Assembly (NCBI GenBank): GCA_030447905.1
Contig: JAUJNZ010000005.1
Span: forward strand, 78,780 to 142,779
Reading direction: 5' to 3'
DNA: 64,000 nucleotides
Source: Thermoleophilaceae bacterium
GTDB lineage: Bacteria; Actinomycetota; Thermoleophilia; Solirubrobacterales; Thermoleophilaceae
Positions 52,513-61,595 of the stretch are shown here, one piece after another (position 1 is the stretch's first letter; each line of letters begins with the position of its first letter). Position numbers and translations under genes: made by a program. The notes beneath the pieces were generated by a model. The model saw nothing but the letters and a program-made list of their open reading frames with translations, did no database searches and was not told where the DNA came from.

Positions 52513-53704
52513 CGCCCCGCTCGAAGTGCACCTCGAGCGTCCCCTCCTGGAAGCTCGCCGCCCGCGGGCGGTGCGCCGCCATCGTCGCGGGGAGCATGAT
52601 CGTTCGCTTGTGCGCCCCGACCCGCACGACGACCTCGAGCCCGATCTTCTTCAGGTCGATATCCGCCTTCGAGACGTTCGGAAGCGGCAGCCGCAGTGTC
52701 GCCGTTCCGTTCTCGGAGACGAGCTCGCGCGAGACCTCCGCATGCAGCACGTCCCAGGGCTCGCCGGGCACCGCCTGGGCCTCGCCGCTCGGGAACAGCT
52801 CCCCCGCCAGGCGGTCGAGCATCTCGGGTCCCGCGACCTCTCGCTCGAGGTGCGGAGCCACCAGGACCGGCACCGGCGCAAAGGCCGAGCGCACGAGCTC
52901 CATCTGCTCCCGCTGGGCCGCGCGCCACGGTCCGAAGTACCCCTCGGCCGCCTCCTCGGGAAGAACGCGGTTCACGACCACCGCGTCGGTCAGATAGCCG
53001 TACAGGTTGAGATAGGTGAAGGTGCGCATCGACTCCTTCACGACCATCCGCTCGGGGTTCATAACGAGCCGCACCGTCGTCGCCGAGCGGTCGCGCAGGA
53101 TGGCGTTCATGCCCACGAGGCTTTCGACCAGTCGCTGAACGTCGTCGAAGACGGCGTCGCTCGGCATCGGGATGTCGAGCAGCCCGCGGGCGAACGGCCG
53201 CGCCGCGGCGACCAGTCGCCGCTCCCAGGGAAAGACCTTCTCGAGCCACCAGCTCGCGACGTCGGGGAAGGAGAGGAGGCGCAGCGTCTCTCCGGTCGGG
53301 GCGCAGTCGACGACGATCGCCTCGAAGTCCTCCTGCTCGTGGTGGCGCTTGATCTCGAGCAGGGAGAACAGCTCGTCCATCCCGGGCGGCACGGTCAGCT
53401 CGTCGGCGGAGATCGGGTCGACGCCACGCTCGGCGAGCAGGTCGCCCATCCAGTCCCGCACGGCCTCCCAGTGGCGCTCCATCTCCTCTTGGGCCTGAAC
53501 CTCCTGGCCCCACAGGTTGTCGCCGCACCGAGTGGGCGAGCTCCCGAGGCCGAGCTCGAGCGAGTCGGAGAGGGAGTGCGCGGGATCGGTGGAGACGACG
53601 AGCGTGCGCAGGCCGGCCGCCGCACACCGTCGGGCGGTGGCGGCGGCGACGCTCGTCTTGCCGACGCCCCCTTTGCCGGTGTAGAGGATCGTCCGCGGCG
53701 CCAT
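52481..53704 (-). CDS. ArsA/Get3-type ATPase with C-terminal HSP20-like domain
   Basis: 407 residues. Deviant P-loop TILYTGKGGVGKTSVAAATA, switch I VVSTDPAHSLSDSLELGLGS, switch II IVVDCAPTGETLRLLSFPD and MNPERMVVKESMRTFTYLNL (A-loop region). A single ATPase unit as in Get3, not the duplicated ArsA. The last 80 residues (ELVSENGTATLRLPLPNVSK, VGAHKRTIMLPATMA) form a small beta domain as in ArsA_HSP20. It heads the six-gene operon 53704-49474. Without arsenic genes nearby, a role in membrane-protein targeting or chaperoning is more likely than arsenite export. Confidence 0.88.
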   Translation of the reverse strand: MAPRTILYTGKGGVGKTSVAAATARRCAAAGLRTLVVSTDPAHSLSDSLELGLGSSPTRCGDNLWGQEVQAQEEMERHWEAVRDWMGDLLAERGVDPISADELTVPPGMDELFSLLEIKRHHEQEDFEAIVVDCAPTGETLRLLSFPDVASWWLEKVFPWERRLVAAARPFARGLLDIPMPSDAVFDDVQRLVESLVGMNAILRDRSATTVRLVMNPERMVVKESMRTFTYLNLYGYLTDAVVVNRVLPEEAAEGYFGPWRAAQREQMELVRSAFAPVPVLVAPHLEREVAGPEMLDRLAGELFPSGEAQAVPGEPWDVLHAEVSRELVSENGTATLRLPLPNVSKADIDLKKIGLEVVVRVGAHKRTIMLPATMAAHRPRAASFQEGTLEVHFERGDERVGADRAG

Positions 53705-53811
53705 CGCGGGTCATCGTACCGGCGCGTATCAGAGGCCGGTGCGCGCTGGTTTGGGCGAGCGACCTGCCCAGGAGCAGGAGCTTCCACGCTCGCGAGATAA
53801 CCTCACCGCCC

Positions 53812-54777
53812 GTGAATGCGCTCAAGGGTCGCCTCGGCCTGGTCGTCGCAGCGGTCGCGGCGATCGCCGTGGTGCTCGCGATCGTGCTGCTCGCCTCTGG
53901 CGATGACGAGGCCACGGAGCTGCTCGACCGCGCCTTCAGCCAGCCCATCGAAAGCGCCGACGTCGCGCTCGACGCGAGCGCTCAGGTCAAGGGCGTCCAG
54001 GGGCTGGAGCAGCCGATCCGCCTCCAGGTCCGCGGCCCCTACCGCACCGGCGGCGACCGCCGGGTCCCGAGCGTCGACTTGGCGGTTAACGTCTCGGCCT
54101 CCGGACAGAGCCTCTCGGGAGGACTCGTTTCGACGGGAGGCAACGCGTTCGTCGAGTTGATGGGGCAGGCCTACGAGGTCGGCGAGCAGACGGTGGTCCG
54201 GGCCAACCAGCAGATCGCCGCGGGCGCGAGCCGCCAGCGCGGCCTCGCCGACCTCGGCATCGATCCGCGCCGCTGGCTCGAGGATCCCGACATCGAGGGA
54301 GAGGAGCAGGTCGCCGGCACCGCGACCACGCACGTCAACGCCGGGCTCGACGTCGGGCGTATGCTCGAAGACCTGAACACGCTTCAACAGCGGGCGAGCG
54401 GCCAGGTCGGCGGCCTCGCGCCGCGGCAGCTCAGCGCCGAGCAGCGCGAGCGGATCGAGCGCATCGTCGAGGACCCGGAGTTCGACGTCTTCGTCGGCAA
54501 GGCCGATAACAAGGTCCGCCGGCTCGCGACCGCGGTCGAGCTCGACGTTCCCGAGGAGGATCGGCAGGCGGCCGGCGGAGCCGAGAGCGGCGAGATCTCG
54601 CTCTCGATCGAGTTCTCGAACGTGGGCTCTCCGAAGCCGATCACCCCGCCTAAGCGCACGCGCCCGATCCGGGATCTGACCACCCAGCTGCTGCAGCTCC
54701 TCGGCGGGGCGGCCGGAGCCCCGGGGGCGGGGGCGCCGGGCGGGGCGCTGCCGGCACCGGGCGGGGCCCAGCGGTAG
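53812..54777 (+). CDS. Membrane-anchored exported protein, hypothetical
   Basis: 321 residues from a GTG. One N-terminal helix (LGLVVAAVAAIAVVLAIVLL) then a large extracellular domain: SADVALDASAQVKGVQGLEQ, SASGQSLSGGLVSTGGNAFV, LGIDPRRWLEDPDIEGEEQV AG. The layout (helix, beta-rich body measuring a property of a polymer or lipid) resembles LppX/LprG-type lipid carriers, but there is no lipobox Cys and no certain homology. The last 40 residues are Gly/Pro/Ala-rich. Confidence 0.65.
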   Translation: MNALKGRLGLVVAAVAAIAVVLAIVLLASGDDEATELLDRAFSQPIESADVALDASAQVKGVQGLEQPIRLQVRGPYRTGGDRRVPSVDLAVNVSASGQSLSGGLVSTGGNAFVELMGQAYEVGEQTVVRANQQIAAGASRQRGLADLGIDPRRWLEDPDIEGEEQVAGTATTHVNAGLDVGRMLEDLNTLQQRASGQVGGLAPRQLSAEQRERIERIVEDPEFDVFVGKADNKVRRLATAVELDVPEEDRQAAGGAESGEISLSIEFSNVGSPKPITPPKRTRPIRDLTTQLLQLLGGAAGAPGAGAPGGALPAPGGAQR

Positions 54778-54823
54778 TGGGAGGGTGGCGGACCGGTCGG
54801 CGCGACCGGACGCCCGGTCGAGG

Positions 54824-55807
54824 CTAAGCTGCGGCCGGCTCGACGTCGAAGTCGCGCGCGTAGAGCTCCTGCACCCGCGCGAGCTCCTCGTCGGTCAGGT
54901 CGGGCGCCGTCGAGGCCGCGGCGAACTCCTCGAGCTCGGCGAAGCTCGTCACGGTCGGGACGACGTTGGCGATCCCCGGCTGGGCGAGGATGAACCTGAG
55001 CGCGGCCTGGGTCATCGTCCGCTCGCCCTCGATCACGAGAAAGCGCAGGCGATCGATCTTCTGGAGGCCCTCGACCAGCCACGACCGGGGGCGGTGGCGG
55101 CGATGGTCGGTCGGTCCGAAGGTCGTGTCGAGCGTGTACTTGTCCTCGAGCAGGCCGCTCGAGGTGGGAACGCGAGCCATGATCCCCGCGCCCGTCCTCT
55201 GAGCGGTCGCCAGGAGCTCTGAGCCAGGCTTCTGCTCGAGCAGGTTGTAGACGGTCTGGAGGGCCGCGATCCCGCGGGTCTCGAGCGCGCGCAAGCCCTC
55301 CTCGCGCCAGCCGATCGCCGGTCCCAGGGCGACGCCGAAGTGGCGCAGCTTGCCCTCATCGCGCAGGGCCTCGAGCTCGGCGAAGAGGTCGTCGCGGGCG
55401 ATCGCGACCATGCGGGGGTTGTGGAGCTGGAGCAGGTCGACGTGGTCGGTGCCGAGGCGGCGCAGGCTCGCCTCGAGGGCCCGGCGCACGTGCTCCGGCG
55501 ACCAGTCAGACGGGCGTTCGCCCTCCGAGTGGACCCGCCGGCCCTCGTCGAGGACGTAGCCGAACTTGGTGGAGATCTGGATCGCGTCGCGATCGGCGCC
55601 CGCGAGCGCGCGGCCGACGAGCTCCTCGTTGCGTCCCTGGGCGTAGGCGTCACCCGTGTCGAAGAAGGTGATCCCGAGCTCGAGCGCGCGGGCGATCAGC
55701 CGATCCGGGTCGTCGGTCTCGCCCCACCAGTTCGAGCCGAGCGCCCAGGTGCCAAAGGCGATCTCCGAGGTCTCGAGGCCGGTCGTGCCGAAGATCCGCT
55801 GGCGCAT
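54824..55807 (-). CDS. Aldo/keto reductase
   Basis: 327 residues, AKR fold. Start MRQRIFGTTGLETSEIAFGT, catalytic residues in FFDTGDAYAQGRNEELVGRA (Asp, Tyr), ISTKFGYVLD (Lys) and DLLQLHNPR (His), and NVVPTVTSFAELEE near the C-terminus. It reduces an aldehyde or ketone with NADPH; substrate unknown. The ATG at 55807 gives the conserved start; the longer frame upstream has no family similarity. Confidence 0.9.
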   Translation of the reverse strand: MRQRIFGTTGLETSEIAFGTWALGSNWWGETDDPDRLIARALELGITFFDTGDAYAQGRNEELVGRALAGADRDAIQISTKFGYVLDEGRRVHSEGERPSDWSPEHVRRALEASLRRLGTDHVDLLQLHNPRMVAIARDDLFAELEALRDEGKLRHFGVALGPAIGWREEGLRALETRGIAALQTVYNLLEQKPGSELLATAQRTGAGIMARVPTSSGLLEDKYTLDTTFGPTDHRRHRPRSWLVEGLQKIDRLRFLVIEGERTMTQAALRFILAQPGIANVVPTVTSFAELEEFAAASTAPDLTDEELARVQELYARDFDVEPAAA

Positions 55808-55874
55808 CGCGCGGTGCAGTCTAGTCGTGGCCCCGGGGGGAGAGCGTGACCGCCCTCTAGGGTTGACCGGAGCA

Positions 55875-56906
55875 ATGAGCCACTCGCTCCTCGCCTGGTT
55901 TGCCCTGGTCGCCGCCCTCGTCGTCTTCCTGTGGCTCGACCTCAAGCTCTTCGCGCGCGGCCGCGAGCCCCGCTATCGCGAGGCGGCGATCTGGTCGCTC
56001 GGCTGGGTGGGGCTCGCCCTCGTAACGGCGGGAATCCTGTGGCTCGCCTCCGGCGGCGAGGACGCCCTGCTCTACACGACGGTCTACGTAATCGAGCGCT
56101 CGCTGTCGCTCGACAACCTGGTGGTCTTCCTGATGCTCTTCGCCTACTTCGGGGTGGCGAGCGAAAACCGCGCGCGCCTGCTGTTCTGGGGCATCGCCGC
56201 GGCGCTCGTCCTCCGCGGCCTCGCCATCCTCGGCGGCGTCACGCTGATCGAGGCGTTCGCGCCGGCCCTCTACGTGCTCGGTGCGGCTCTCCTGTGGCTT
56301 GCCTACCGCATGTTCCGCGGCGTGGCCGAGAACGTCGAGCCCGAGCGAAACCCGCTCGTCCGCGCCGTCCGCCGCCTCTACCCGGTGGCGACGGAGGCCC
56401 GGGAGGGTCGGTGGTTCGTGCGCGTCGACGGGCGCCGGCACGTGACGCCGATCTTTCTCTGCCTCGTGGCGATCGTCTTCGCCGATCTGGCCTTTGCCAT
56501 CGACTCGATTCCCGCCGCGTTCGCAATCACCCGCGACGCCTACCTGATCTGGATGGGGAACGTCTTCGCTCTGCTCGGCCTGCGGGCGCTGTTCGTACTC
56601 GTCGACGGCCTCGTGCGACGCTTTCGCTACCTCGACCAGACCGTGGCGGTGGTGCTCGGCTTCGTGGGGGTGAAGCTTCTGATCGAAAGCTTTGTGAAGA
56701 TCCCGCCGCTGCCGAGCTTGGCCGTGGTGGCCGGCCTCTTCGCGCTCGGGATCGGCGCCTCGCTCGTGGGCGATCGGCGCGCGGGCGAGACGGCCCACGG
56801 GCGGGAAGAGCCGCCCGACGACGCGGGTCCTGAGCTCCCCGGGGGTTCCGACGAGGGGATGGGCTCGGCGGCGCCGGCCGAGCCGGCGGGCTCGGCGATC
56901 CGCTAG
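55875..56906 (+). CDS. TerC-family membrane protein
   Basis: 343 residues, about eight helices. Signature VIERSLSLDNLVVFLMLFAY and DLAFAIDSIPAAFAITRDAY are the two conserved TerC blocks with the acidic residues that bind metal. The family includes tellurite-resistance TerC and manganese exporters such as YceF/MeeF that metalate secreted enzymes. The C-terminal 70 residues are hydrophilic. Sixty-seven bases separate it from the divergent aldo/keto reductase; no yybP-ykoY riboswitch fits there. Confidence 0.9.
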   Translation: MSHSLLAWFALVAALVVFLWLDLKLFARGREPRYREAAIWSLGWVGLALVTAGILWLASGGEDALLYTTVYVIERSLSLDNLVVFLMLFAYFGVASENRARLLFWGIAAALVLRGLAILGGVTLIEAFAPALYVLGAALLWLAYRMFRGVAENVEPERNPLVRAVRRLYPVATEAREGRWFVRVDGRRHVTPIFLCLVAIVFADLAFAIDSIPAAFAITRDAYLIWMGNVFALLGLRALFVLVDGLVRRFRYLDQTVAVVLGFVGVKLLIESFVKIPPLPSLAVVAGLFALGIGASLVGDRRAGETAHGREEPPDDAGPELPGGSDEGMGSAAPAEPAGSAIR

Positions 56907-57002
56907 GTGGCGGCCGGCTTGGCGGCCGGAGGACAGCGCGGGCGACCTGCTCCGACCTGGCGCCTCGCCGCGCTCACCGGTCGGATCGGCGCCTAGCCGG
57001 CC

Positions 57003-57332
57003 CTACCGCTCCTCGAGGTCCTCGAGCACCTCGGGGTCGCCGTCGACCTCCCCGGACTCCGGCTCTTCGGCGGCCACGCCAGCCCGCCGCCCGGACTCGC
57101 TGCCGTAGCGAGCTTGGAAGGTCTCGAGCAGCTCGTCGCGCTTGGGCTCGTCAACCGGTACCTCGTCGGAGACGAGCACCCAGTCGGCGCCCTCGAAGTC
57201 CTCCATGTTGAAGATCTCCGAGTCGATCGACTGCGAGTCGTCGACGACCACCAGCACCTCGGTCTGGGGGTTCAGGTAGGTACCCGGGCGGTTGACGAGC
57301 TCCTCGAGCTCGAAGCGGCGTCCATCGGCCAT
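57003..57332 (-). CDS. Acidic conserved hypothetical protein
   Basis: 109 residues: ELEELVNRPGTYLNPQTEVL VVVDDSQSID, then EIFNMEDFEGADWVLVSDEV, and an acidic, Gly-rich end. The TYxNPQTEVLVVVDDS core is protein-like and the ATG at 57332 follows a clean break in coding potential. Family unknown to me; possibly a small alpha/beta protein. Standalone gene. Confidence 0.7.
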   Translation of the reverse strand: MADGRRFELEELVNRPGTYLNPQTEVLVVVDDSQSIDSEIFNMEDFEGADWVLVSDEVPVDEPKRDELLETFQARYGSESGRRAGVAAEEPESGEVDGDPEVLEDLEER

Positions 57333-57637
57333 GGCGGTATCTATACCCGATCGCTCGCGCGTAAACGCTGATCGGACGCAGGTTGGGAGCGCCTGGAAGT
57401 CGTGCTCGTCGGAGGCCAGGTCGCCCTGCGACGGGTACCGGCCGCCCGTGTGGGCGGCGACGACCGGGCGCGCTCCTGGCGAGGCGTCGGGTGCGGAGAG
57501 GGGGCACCCCCTCGTCGTGTCCCCCGCGCGCTTCGAAGCCGACGATCCGCTAACCTCGCTCCCGAGTTTGACTGACTGATCAATCGGCTGTGCGCATCCG
57601 TCAGCGTGCGCCGCCCCGAGCAAGGAGTTGGACAGAC
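57333..57637. other. Intergenic region ahead of the acyl-CoA dehydrogenase with a candidate operator
   Basis: 305 bases without a recognised gene. At 57567-57588 TTTGACTGACTGATCAATCGG C contains an imperfect palindrome GACTGATCAATC; TTGACT could also be a -35 element. TetR-type regulators of fatty-acid genes often use such sites, but none is encoded here. A GAGTTGGACAG stretch with AAGGAG leads to the GTG start. Confidence 0.4.
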
Positions 57638-58801
57638 GTGGACTTCACCCTCACCGACGAGCAGAAGGACCTGCGCGAGCTCGCACACGACTTCGCCGTC
57701 AAGGAGATTCGCCCCGTGGCCTGGGAGTACGACCGCGAGTCGACCTGGCCCGAGGAGATCGTCCACAAGGCATGGGAAGTCGGGCTCATGAACACCCACA
57801 TTCCCGAGGAGTACGGCGGGCCGGGCCTCGACTACCTGAGCGGCTGCCTGATCGAGGAGGAGATGGGGTGGGGGTGCTCCGGCATCGGCACGTCGCTGAT
57901 GTGCAACGGGCTCGCGCTGGCGCCGGTGGTGCTCGGCGGCTCGGAGGAGGTAAGGCGCCACTACCTCGGCATGCTCACCGAGGAGCCGAGGCTCGCCTCG
58001 TTCTGCCTCACCGAGCCCGACGCCGGCTCGGACGTGTCGGGGATGCGCACGACCGCCGTGCGCAAGGGCTCGGGGTACGTGATCAACGGCACCAAGACCT
58101 TCATCACCAATGGCTCCCACGCCGACTGGTACACCGTCTACGCCAAGACCGACACCGACGCCGGCCACAAGGGCATCTCGGCGTTCGTCGTCCCGCGCGA
58201 GGCCGGCGTCACCGTCGACAAGAAGGAGGACAAGCTCGGCCAGCGCGCCTCCGACACGGCGATGATCTCCTTCAACGACGTCGAGATTCCGGCCGAGAAC
58301 CTGCTCGGCGAGGAGAACAAGGGCTTCAAGCTCGCGATGATGACCCTCGACCGCACGCGGCCGGGCGTCGCCGCGATGGCCGTGGGGATCGGCCGCGCCG
58401 CGATGGAGTTCGCCGCCGACTACTCCAAGGAGCGCGTCCAGTTCGGTGTGCCGATCGCCATGCACCAGGCGATCCAGTTCATGATCGCCGACATGGCCAC
58501 CAAGGTCGAGGCCGCGCGCCTGCTCGTCTGGCAGTCGGGCGCCCTGCTCGACCAGGACAAGCGCAACACCCTCGCCTGCTCGCACGCCAAGCGCTTCGCC
58601 GCCGACTCGGCGATGGAGATCGCCACCGACGCGGTCCAGGTCTACGGGGGCTACGGCTTCATCAAGGACTACCCGGTCGAGAAGCTCATGCGCGACGCCA
58701 AGATCATGCAGCTGTACGAGGGCACGTCCCAGATCCAGCGGCTCGTCATCGCCCGCGAGGTGCTCATGCCGCGGCGGGTCGCCGAGCCGGCGACCGCCTA
58801 G
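57638..58801 (+). CDS. Acyl-CoA dehydrogenase
   Basis: 387 residues. It catalyses the first, FAD-dependent step of beta-oxidation. Blocks: FAVKEIRPVAWEYDRESTWP, ASFCLTEPDAGSDVSGMRTT, GYVINGTKTFITNGSHADWY, VYGGYGFIKDYPVEKLMRDA and the catalytic Glu in IMQLYEGTSQIQRLVIAREV. The GTG at 57638 follows AAGGAG. First gene of the fatty-acid cluster. Confidence 0.93.
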   Translation: MDFTLTDEQKDLRELAHDFAVKEIRPVAWEYDRESTWPEEIVHKAWEVGLMNTHIPEEYGGPGLDYLSGCLIEEEMGWGCSGIGTSLMCNGLALAPVVLGGSEEVRRHYLGMLTEEPRLASFCLTEPDAGSDVSGMRTTAVRKGSGYVINGTKTFITNGSHADWYTVYAKTDTDAGHKGISAFVVPREAGVTVDKKEDKLGQRASDTAMISFNDVEIPAENLLGEENKGFKLAMMTLDRTRPGVAAMAVGIGRAAMEFAADYSKERVQFGVPIAMHQAIQFMIADMATKVEAARLLVWQSGALLDQDKRNTLACSHAKRFAADSAMEIATDAVQVYGGYGFIKDYPVEKLMRDAKIMQLYEGTSQIQRLVIAREVLMPRRVAEPATA

Positions 58802-58887
58802 GCCCGCGGGGCCGCTGCCGCCCGCGGCGGTCGGCGCGAGGAGGATCGAGGCGAGAAGTTCCTGCCTGGGCGCGGTCCTCTGTCACG

Positions 58888-59445
58888 ATGGACGCGATGC
58901 CCCAGTCCCGCAAGAGCGCGCGCTCCGAACGTGCCTCGGTCCCCGCCCACGGGAGCGCCCGCGGGGCCCGGGCGCGCCGGGCGCCGTCGCAGGTCCCCGA
59001 CCGCGATGCGGCCACCCGGGAGGCGATCGCCCAGGCGAGCCGGCTGGGCGAGGCGGAGGAGGCCGCCGCGGGGCGCCAGGCCCGCGGACGCCCTGGCGAT
59101 CCCTTCACCGGCGAGCTGCGCCGGCGCGAGGTCCTCCCCCTGCTCGTGCTGCACATGATCAGCGACAACCCCTCCTACGGCAACCAGCTCATGGAGTGGA
59201 TCTCGGCCATGACCGAGGGCGTCCTGTCGGTCAACCCGAACACCATGTACCCGCTCCTGCGCTCGCTCGAGTCCCGGGAGCTGATCGAGGGCAACTGGGA
59301 GCATCCCGAGCGCCGCAGCCGGCGCTACTACTCGATCACCCCCGAGGGGCGCGCCGAGTACGAGCGGCTCGTCGTCGAGGTGCGGCCGTTCCTCGACTCG
59401 GTGGCCCGTTCGATCGGAGAGATCGTGCGCGAGGTCTACGGATGA
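58888..59445 (+). CDS. PadR-family transcriptional regulator
   Basis: 185 residues. After a charged, low-complexity N-terminus (about 75 residues) comes the PadR winged-helix: LVLHMISDNPSYGNQLMEWI, SVNPNTMYPLLRSLESRELI and WEHPERRSRRYYSITPEGRA, followed by a dimerisation helix. Positioned between the acyl-CoA dehydrogenase and the hydroxyacyl-CoA dehydrogenase, it may control this cluster. The start (58888 or 58897) is uncertain. Confidence 0.85.
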   Translation: MDAMPQSRKSARSERASVPAHGSARGARARRAPSQVPDRDAATREAIAQASRLGEAEEAAAGRQARGRPGDPFTGELRRREVLPLLVLHMISDNPSYGNQLMEWISAMTEGVLSVNPNTMYPLLRSLESRELIEGNWEHPERRSRRYYSITPEGRAEYERLVVEVRPFLDSVARSIGEIVREVYG

Positions 59446-59641
59446 CCCGGCGCGGCGCGGGCGGCTCCCTCGACGGATGACCGGCGGTCCGCGCGCGCTT
59501 GCCTTCGACGCGGTGCCTGAGGGCGACCGGTAGCCTGTCGGCCCGCGTCGTGGCCGCTGCGCGCCGGCTGGCGACGGGCGTGATCCGCCCTCGCCGACGC
59601 ACGTGCCGAGCGCGACGCCGAACCCCGAGACAAGGAGCAGC

Positions 59642-60520
59642 GTGTTCGTAACCAAAGCCGCCGTCGTCGGCGCCGGGACCATGGGCGGCGAGATCGCCCA
59701 GACGATCGCCGCCGCCGGGTTTCCCGTGGTACTCAAGGACGTCGAGCAGCGGTTCGTCGACCAGGGGCTCGACAAGGCCCGCGAGGTCACGCGGGGCCAG
59801 CTCGGCCGCCAGGTCGACAGGGGCCGCCTCAGCGAGGAGCAGGCCGACGAGCGAGCCGAGGCGACCGTCGGGCTGATCGACGGCACGACCGAGTACGACG
59901 GCTTCGGCGACGTCGACTTCGTGGTCGAGGCGGTTCCCGAGCGGATCGACCTCAAGCGGAGCGTGTTCGGCGAGCTCGACGCGGTCATCCCGGGCCACGC
60001 GATCCTCGCCTCCAACACCTCTTCGCTGTCGATCGCGGAGATGGGTCACGCCACGAGCCGTCCCGACAAGGTCGTCGGCTTTCACTACTTCTACCCGGCC
60101 TCGGTGATGCGGCTGATCGAGGTCATCGCCGGCGAGGGGACGACCTCCGAGGAGACCATGTCTGCGACGGCCAACTTCGCGCAGTCGATCCGCAAGCAGC
60201 CGATCCGCTGCCGCGAGGTGCCGGGGTTCGTGGTCAACCGCGTCCTGTTGTCGGCGATCTCGGAGATCTGGAAGGTGCAGGAGGAGGAGGGCGTCGACCC
60301 TCAGGAGGTCGACAAGATCGTCTCCGAGTCGGGGGCCGCGCCGATGGGCCCCTTCTACCTCACCGATCTGCTTGGGCTCGACACCGTCCTGCACGTCGCC
60401 GAGCACCTGAACGAAAGCTACGGCGAGCGCTTCCACGTGTCGCCGAAGATGAAGGACCTCGTCCAGGCCGGCGATCTCGGCCAGAAGACCGGGAGGGGCT
60501 TCTATGACCACTCAGGCTGA
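59642..60520 (+). CDS. 3-hydroxyacyl-CoA dehydrogenase
   Basis: 292 residues. NAD-binding motif AAVVGAGTMGGEIAQTIAAA, then FVVEAVPERIDLKRSVFGEL, ILASNTSSLSIAEMG and the catalytic His region VVGFHYFYPASVMRLIEVI. The C-terminal dehydrogenase domain is GFVVNRVLLSAISEIWKVQE ... LTDLLGLDTVLHVAEHLN. The GTG at 59642 is preceded by AAGGAG. It overlaps the next gene by 17 bases, and the two together contain the modules of a FadB-type protein in a different order. Confidence 0.9.
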   Translation: MFVTKAAVVGAGTMGGEIAQTIAAAGFPVVLKDVEQRFVDQGLDKAREVTRGQLGRQVDRGRLSEEQADERAEATVGLIDGTTEYDGFGDVDFVVEAVPERIDLKRSVFGELDAVIPGHAILASNTSSLSIAEMGHATSRPDKVVGFHYFYPASVMRLIEVIAGEGTTSEETMSATANFAQSIRKQPIRCREVPGFVVNRVLLSAISEIWKVQEEEGVDPQEVDKIVSESGAAPMGPFYLTDLLGLDTVLHVAEHLNESYGERFHVSPKMKDLVQAGDLGQKTGRGFYDHSG

Positions 60521-61595
60521 CACCGCCAGGGACACCATCGTCGAGCGCTTCCAGCTCAAGGCCCTCGTCGAGTCGTGCCTGGTGATCGAGGAGGACGTGG
60601 CCGGGATCAAGGACATCGACATCGGCATGATGACCGGCGCGGGGATCATGCCGGGTCCGCTCGCGCGCGCCGACGAGCAGGGACTCGACGAGGTGCTCGC
60701 GTCGCTCGAGCGGGCGCGCTCGGAGTGGGGAGAGGGTTTCGCGCCTCCGCTCGTGCTGCGCCGGCTCGTCGGCCAGGGCCGCCTCGGGCGCAAGAGCGGC
60801 CAGGGCTTCTTTCCCTACCCCCAGCCCGAGTCCGAGCGGGAGACGATCCAGCTCGAGGAGCGCGACGGCGTGGCCATCGTATGGCTCAATCGTCCGCCTA
60901 CCAACCCGATCTCCCCCCGGGTCCTCGCCGAGCTGGGCGAGGTCTGGAGCGACCTCGACGGGCACAAGCGCGCGGTCGTCATCACCTCCTCCACCCCCTT
61001 TGCCTTCTCGGCGGGCGCCGACATCAAGGAGTTCCAGCGGGCCGCCGGCGAGAACCAGGAGGACCTTCTCGACACCGGCCACCGCCTGATGCGCTCGATG
61101 GAGCGGTCCTCGACGGTCACCATCGCGGCGGTGAACGGCGTCGCCTTCGGCGGCGGCTGCGAGCTCGCGATGGGCTGCGACTTCCGCGTGGCCGCTCGCT
61201 CGGCGACCTTCGGGCAACCCGAGATCAACCTCGGCATCATGCCCGGCCTCGGTGGCACCCAGCGGCTGCCCCGGCTCGTGGGAGAGGGTAAGGCGCTCGA
61301 GATGAACCTCACGGGAGAGCCGATCCCCGCGGAGGAGGCGCTGCGGGCCGGGCTCGTCAACCAGGTCGTCCCCGACCACGAGCTGTTCGACACGGCGCTC
61401 TCCTGGGCTCGCAAGCTGTCCGATCAGCCTCCGCTGGCCATCGAGCGGATCAAGACGGTCTCCCACCAGGGAGGTCTCGACGAGGGTCTCGGCCTCGAGC
61501 GCGAAGGCTTCGTTGAGATCTTCGCCTCCGAGGACGGCCGCGAGGGCATCTCGGCCTTCCTCGAGAAGCGCACGCCGAGGTTCAGGGGCCGATGA
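60504..61595 (+). CDS. 3-hydroxyacyl-CoA dehydrogenase C-terminal domain fused to enoyl-CoA hydratase
   Basis: 363 residues. Residues 1-110 are a second 3HCDH C-terminal domain (LVESCLVIEEDVAGIKDIDI GMMTGAGIMPGPL, RRLVGQGRLGRKSGQGFF). From residue 115 a crotonase domain follows: VAIVWLNRPPTNPISPRVLA, PFAFSAGADIKEFQRA, VNGVAFGGGCELAMGCDFRV and FGQPEINLGIMPGLGGTQRL, including the catalytic Glu pair. In FadB the order is crotonase first and the two 3HCDH domains last; here it is split and reversed. The ATG lies inside the previous gene. Confidence 0.9.
   Translation: MTTQADTARDTIVERFQLKALVESCLVIEEDVAGIKDIDIGMMTGAGIMPGPLARADEQGLDEVLASLERARSEWGEGFAPPLVLRRLVGQGRLGRKSGQGFFPYPQPESERETIQLEERDGVAIVWLNRPPTNPISPRVLAELGEVWSDLDGHKRAVVITSSTPFAFSAGADIKEFQRAAGENQEDLLDTGHRLMRSMERSSTVTIAAVNGVAFGGGCELAMGCDFRVAARSATFGQPEINLGIMPGLGGTQRLPRLVGEGKALEMNLTGEPIPAEEALRAGLVNQVVPDHELFDTALSWARKLSDQPPLAIERIKTVSHQGGLDEGLGLEREGFVEIFASEDGREGISAFLEKRTPRFRGR

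Noticed and set aside
55808-55874. yybP-ykoY manganese riboswitch before terC
   Set aside because: The space is only 67 bases and lacks the conserved loops.
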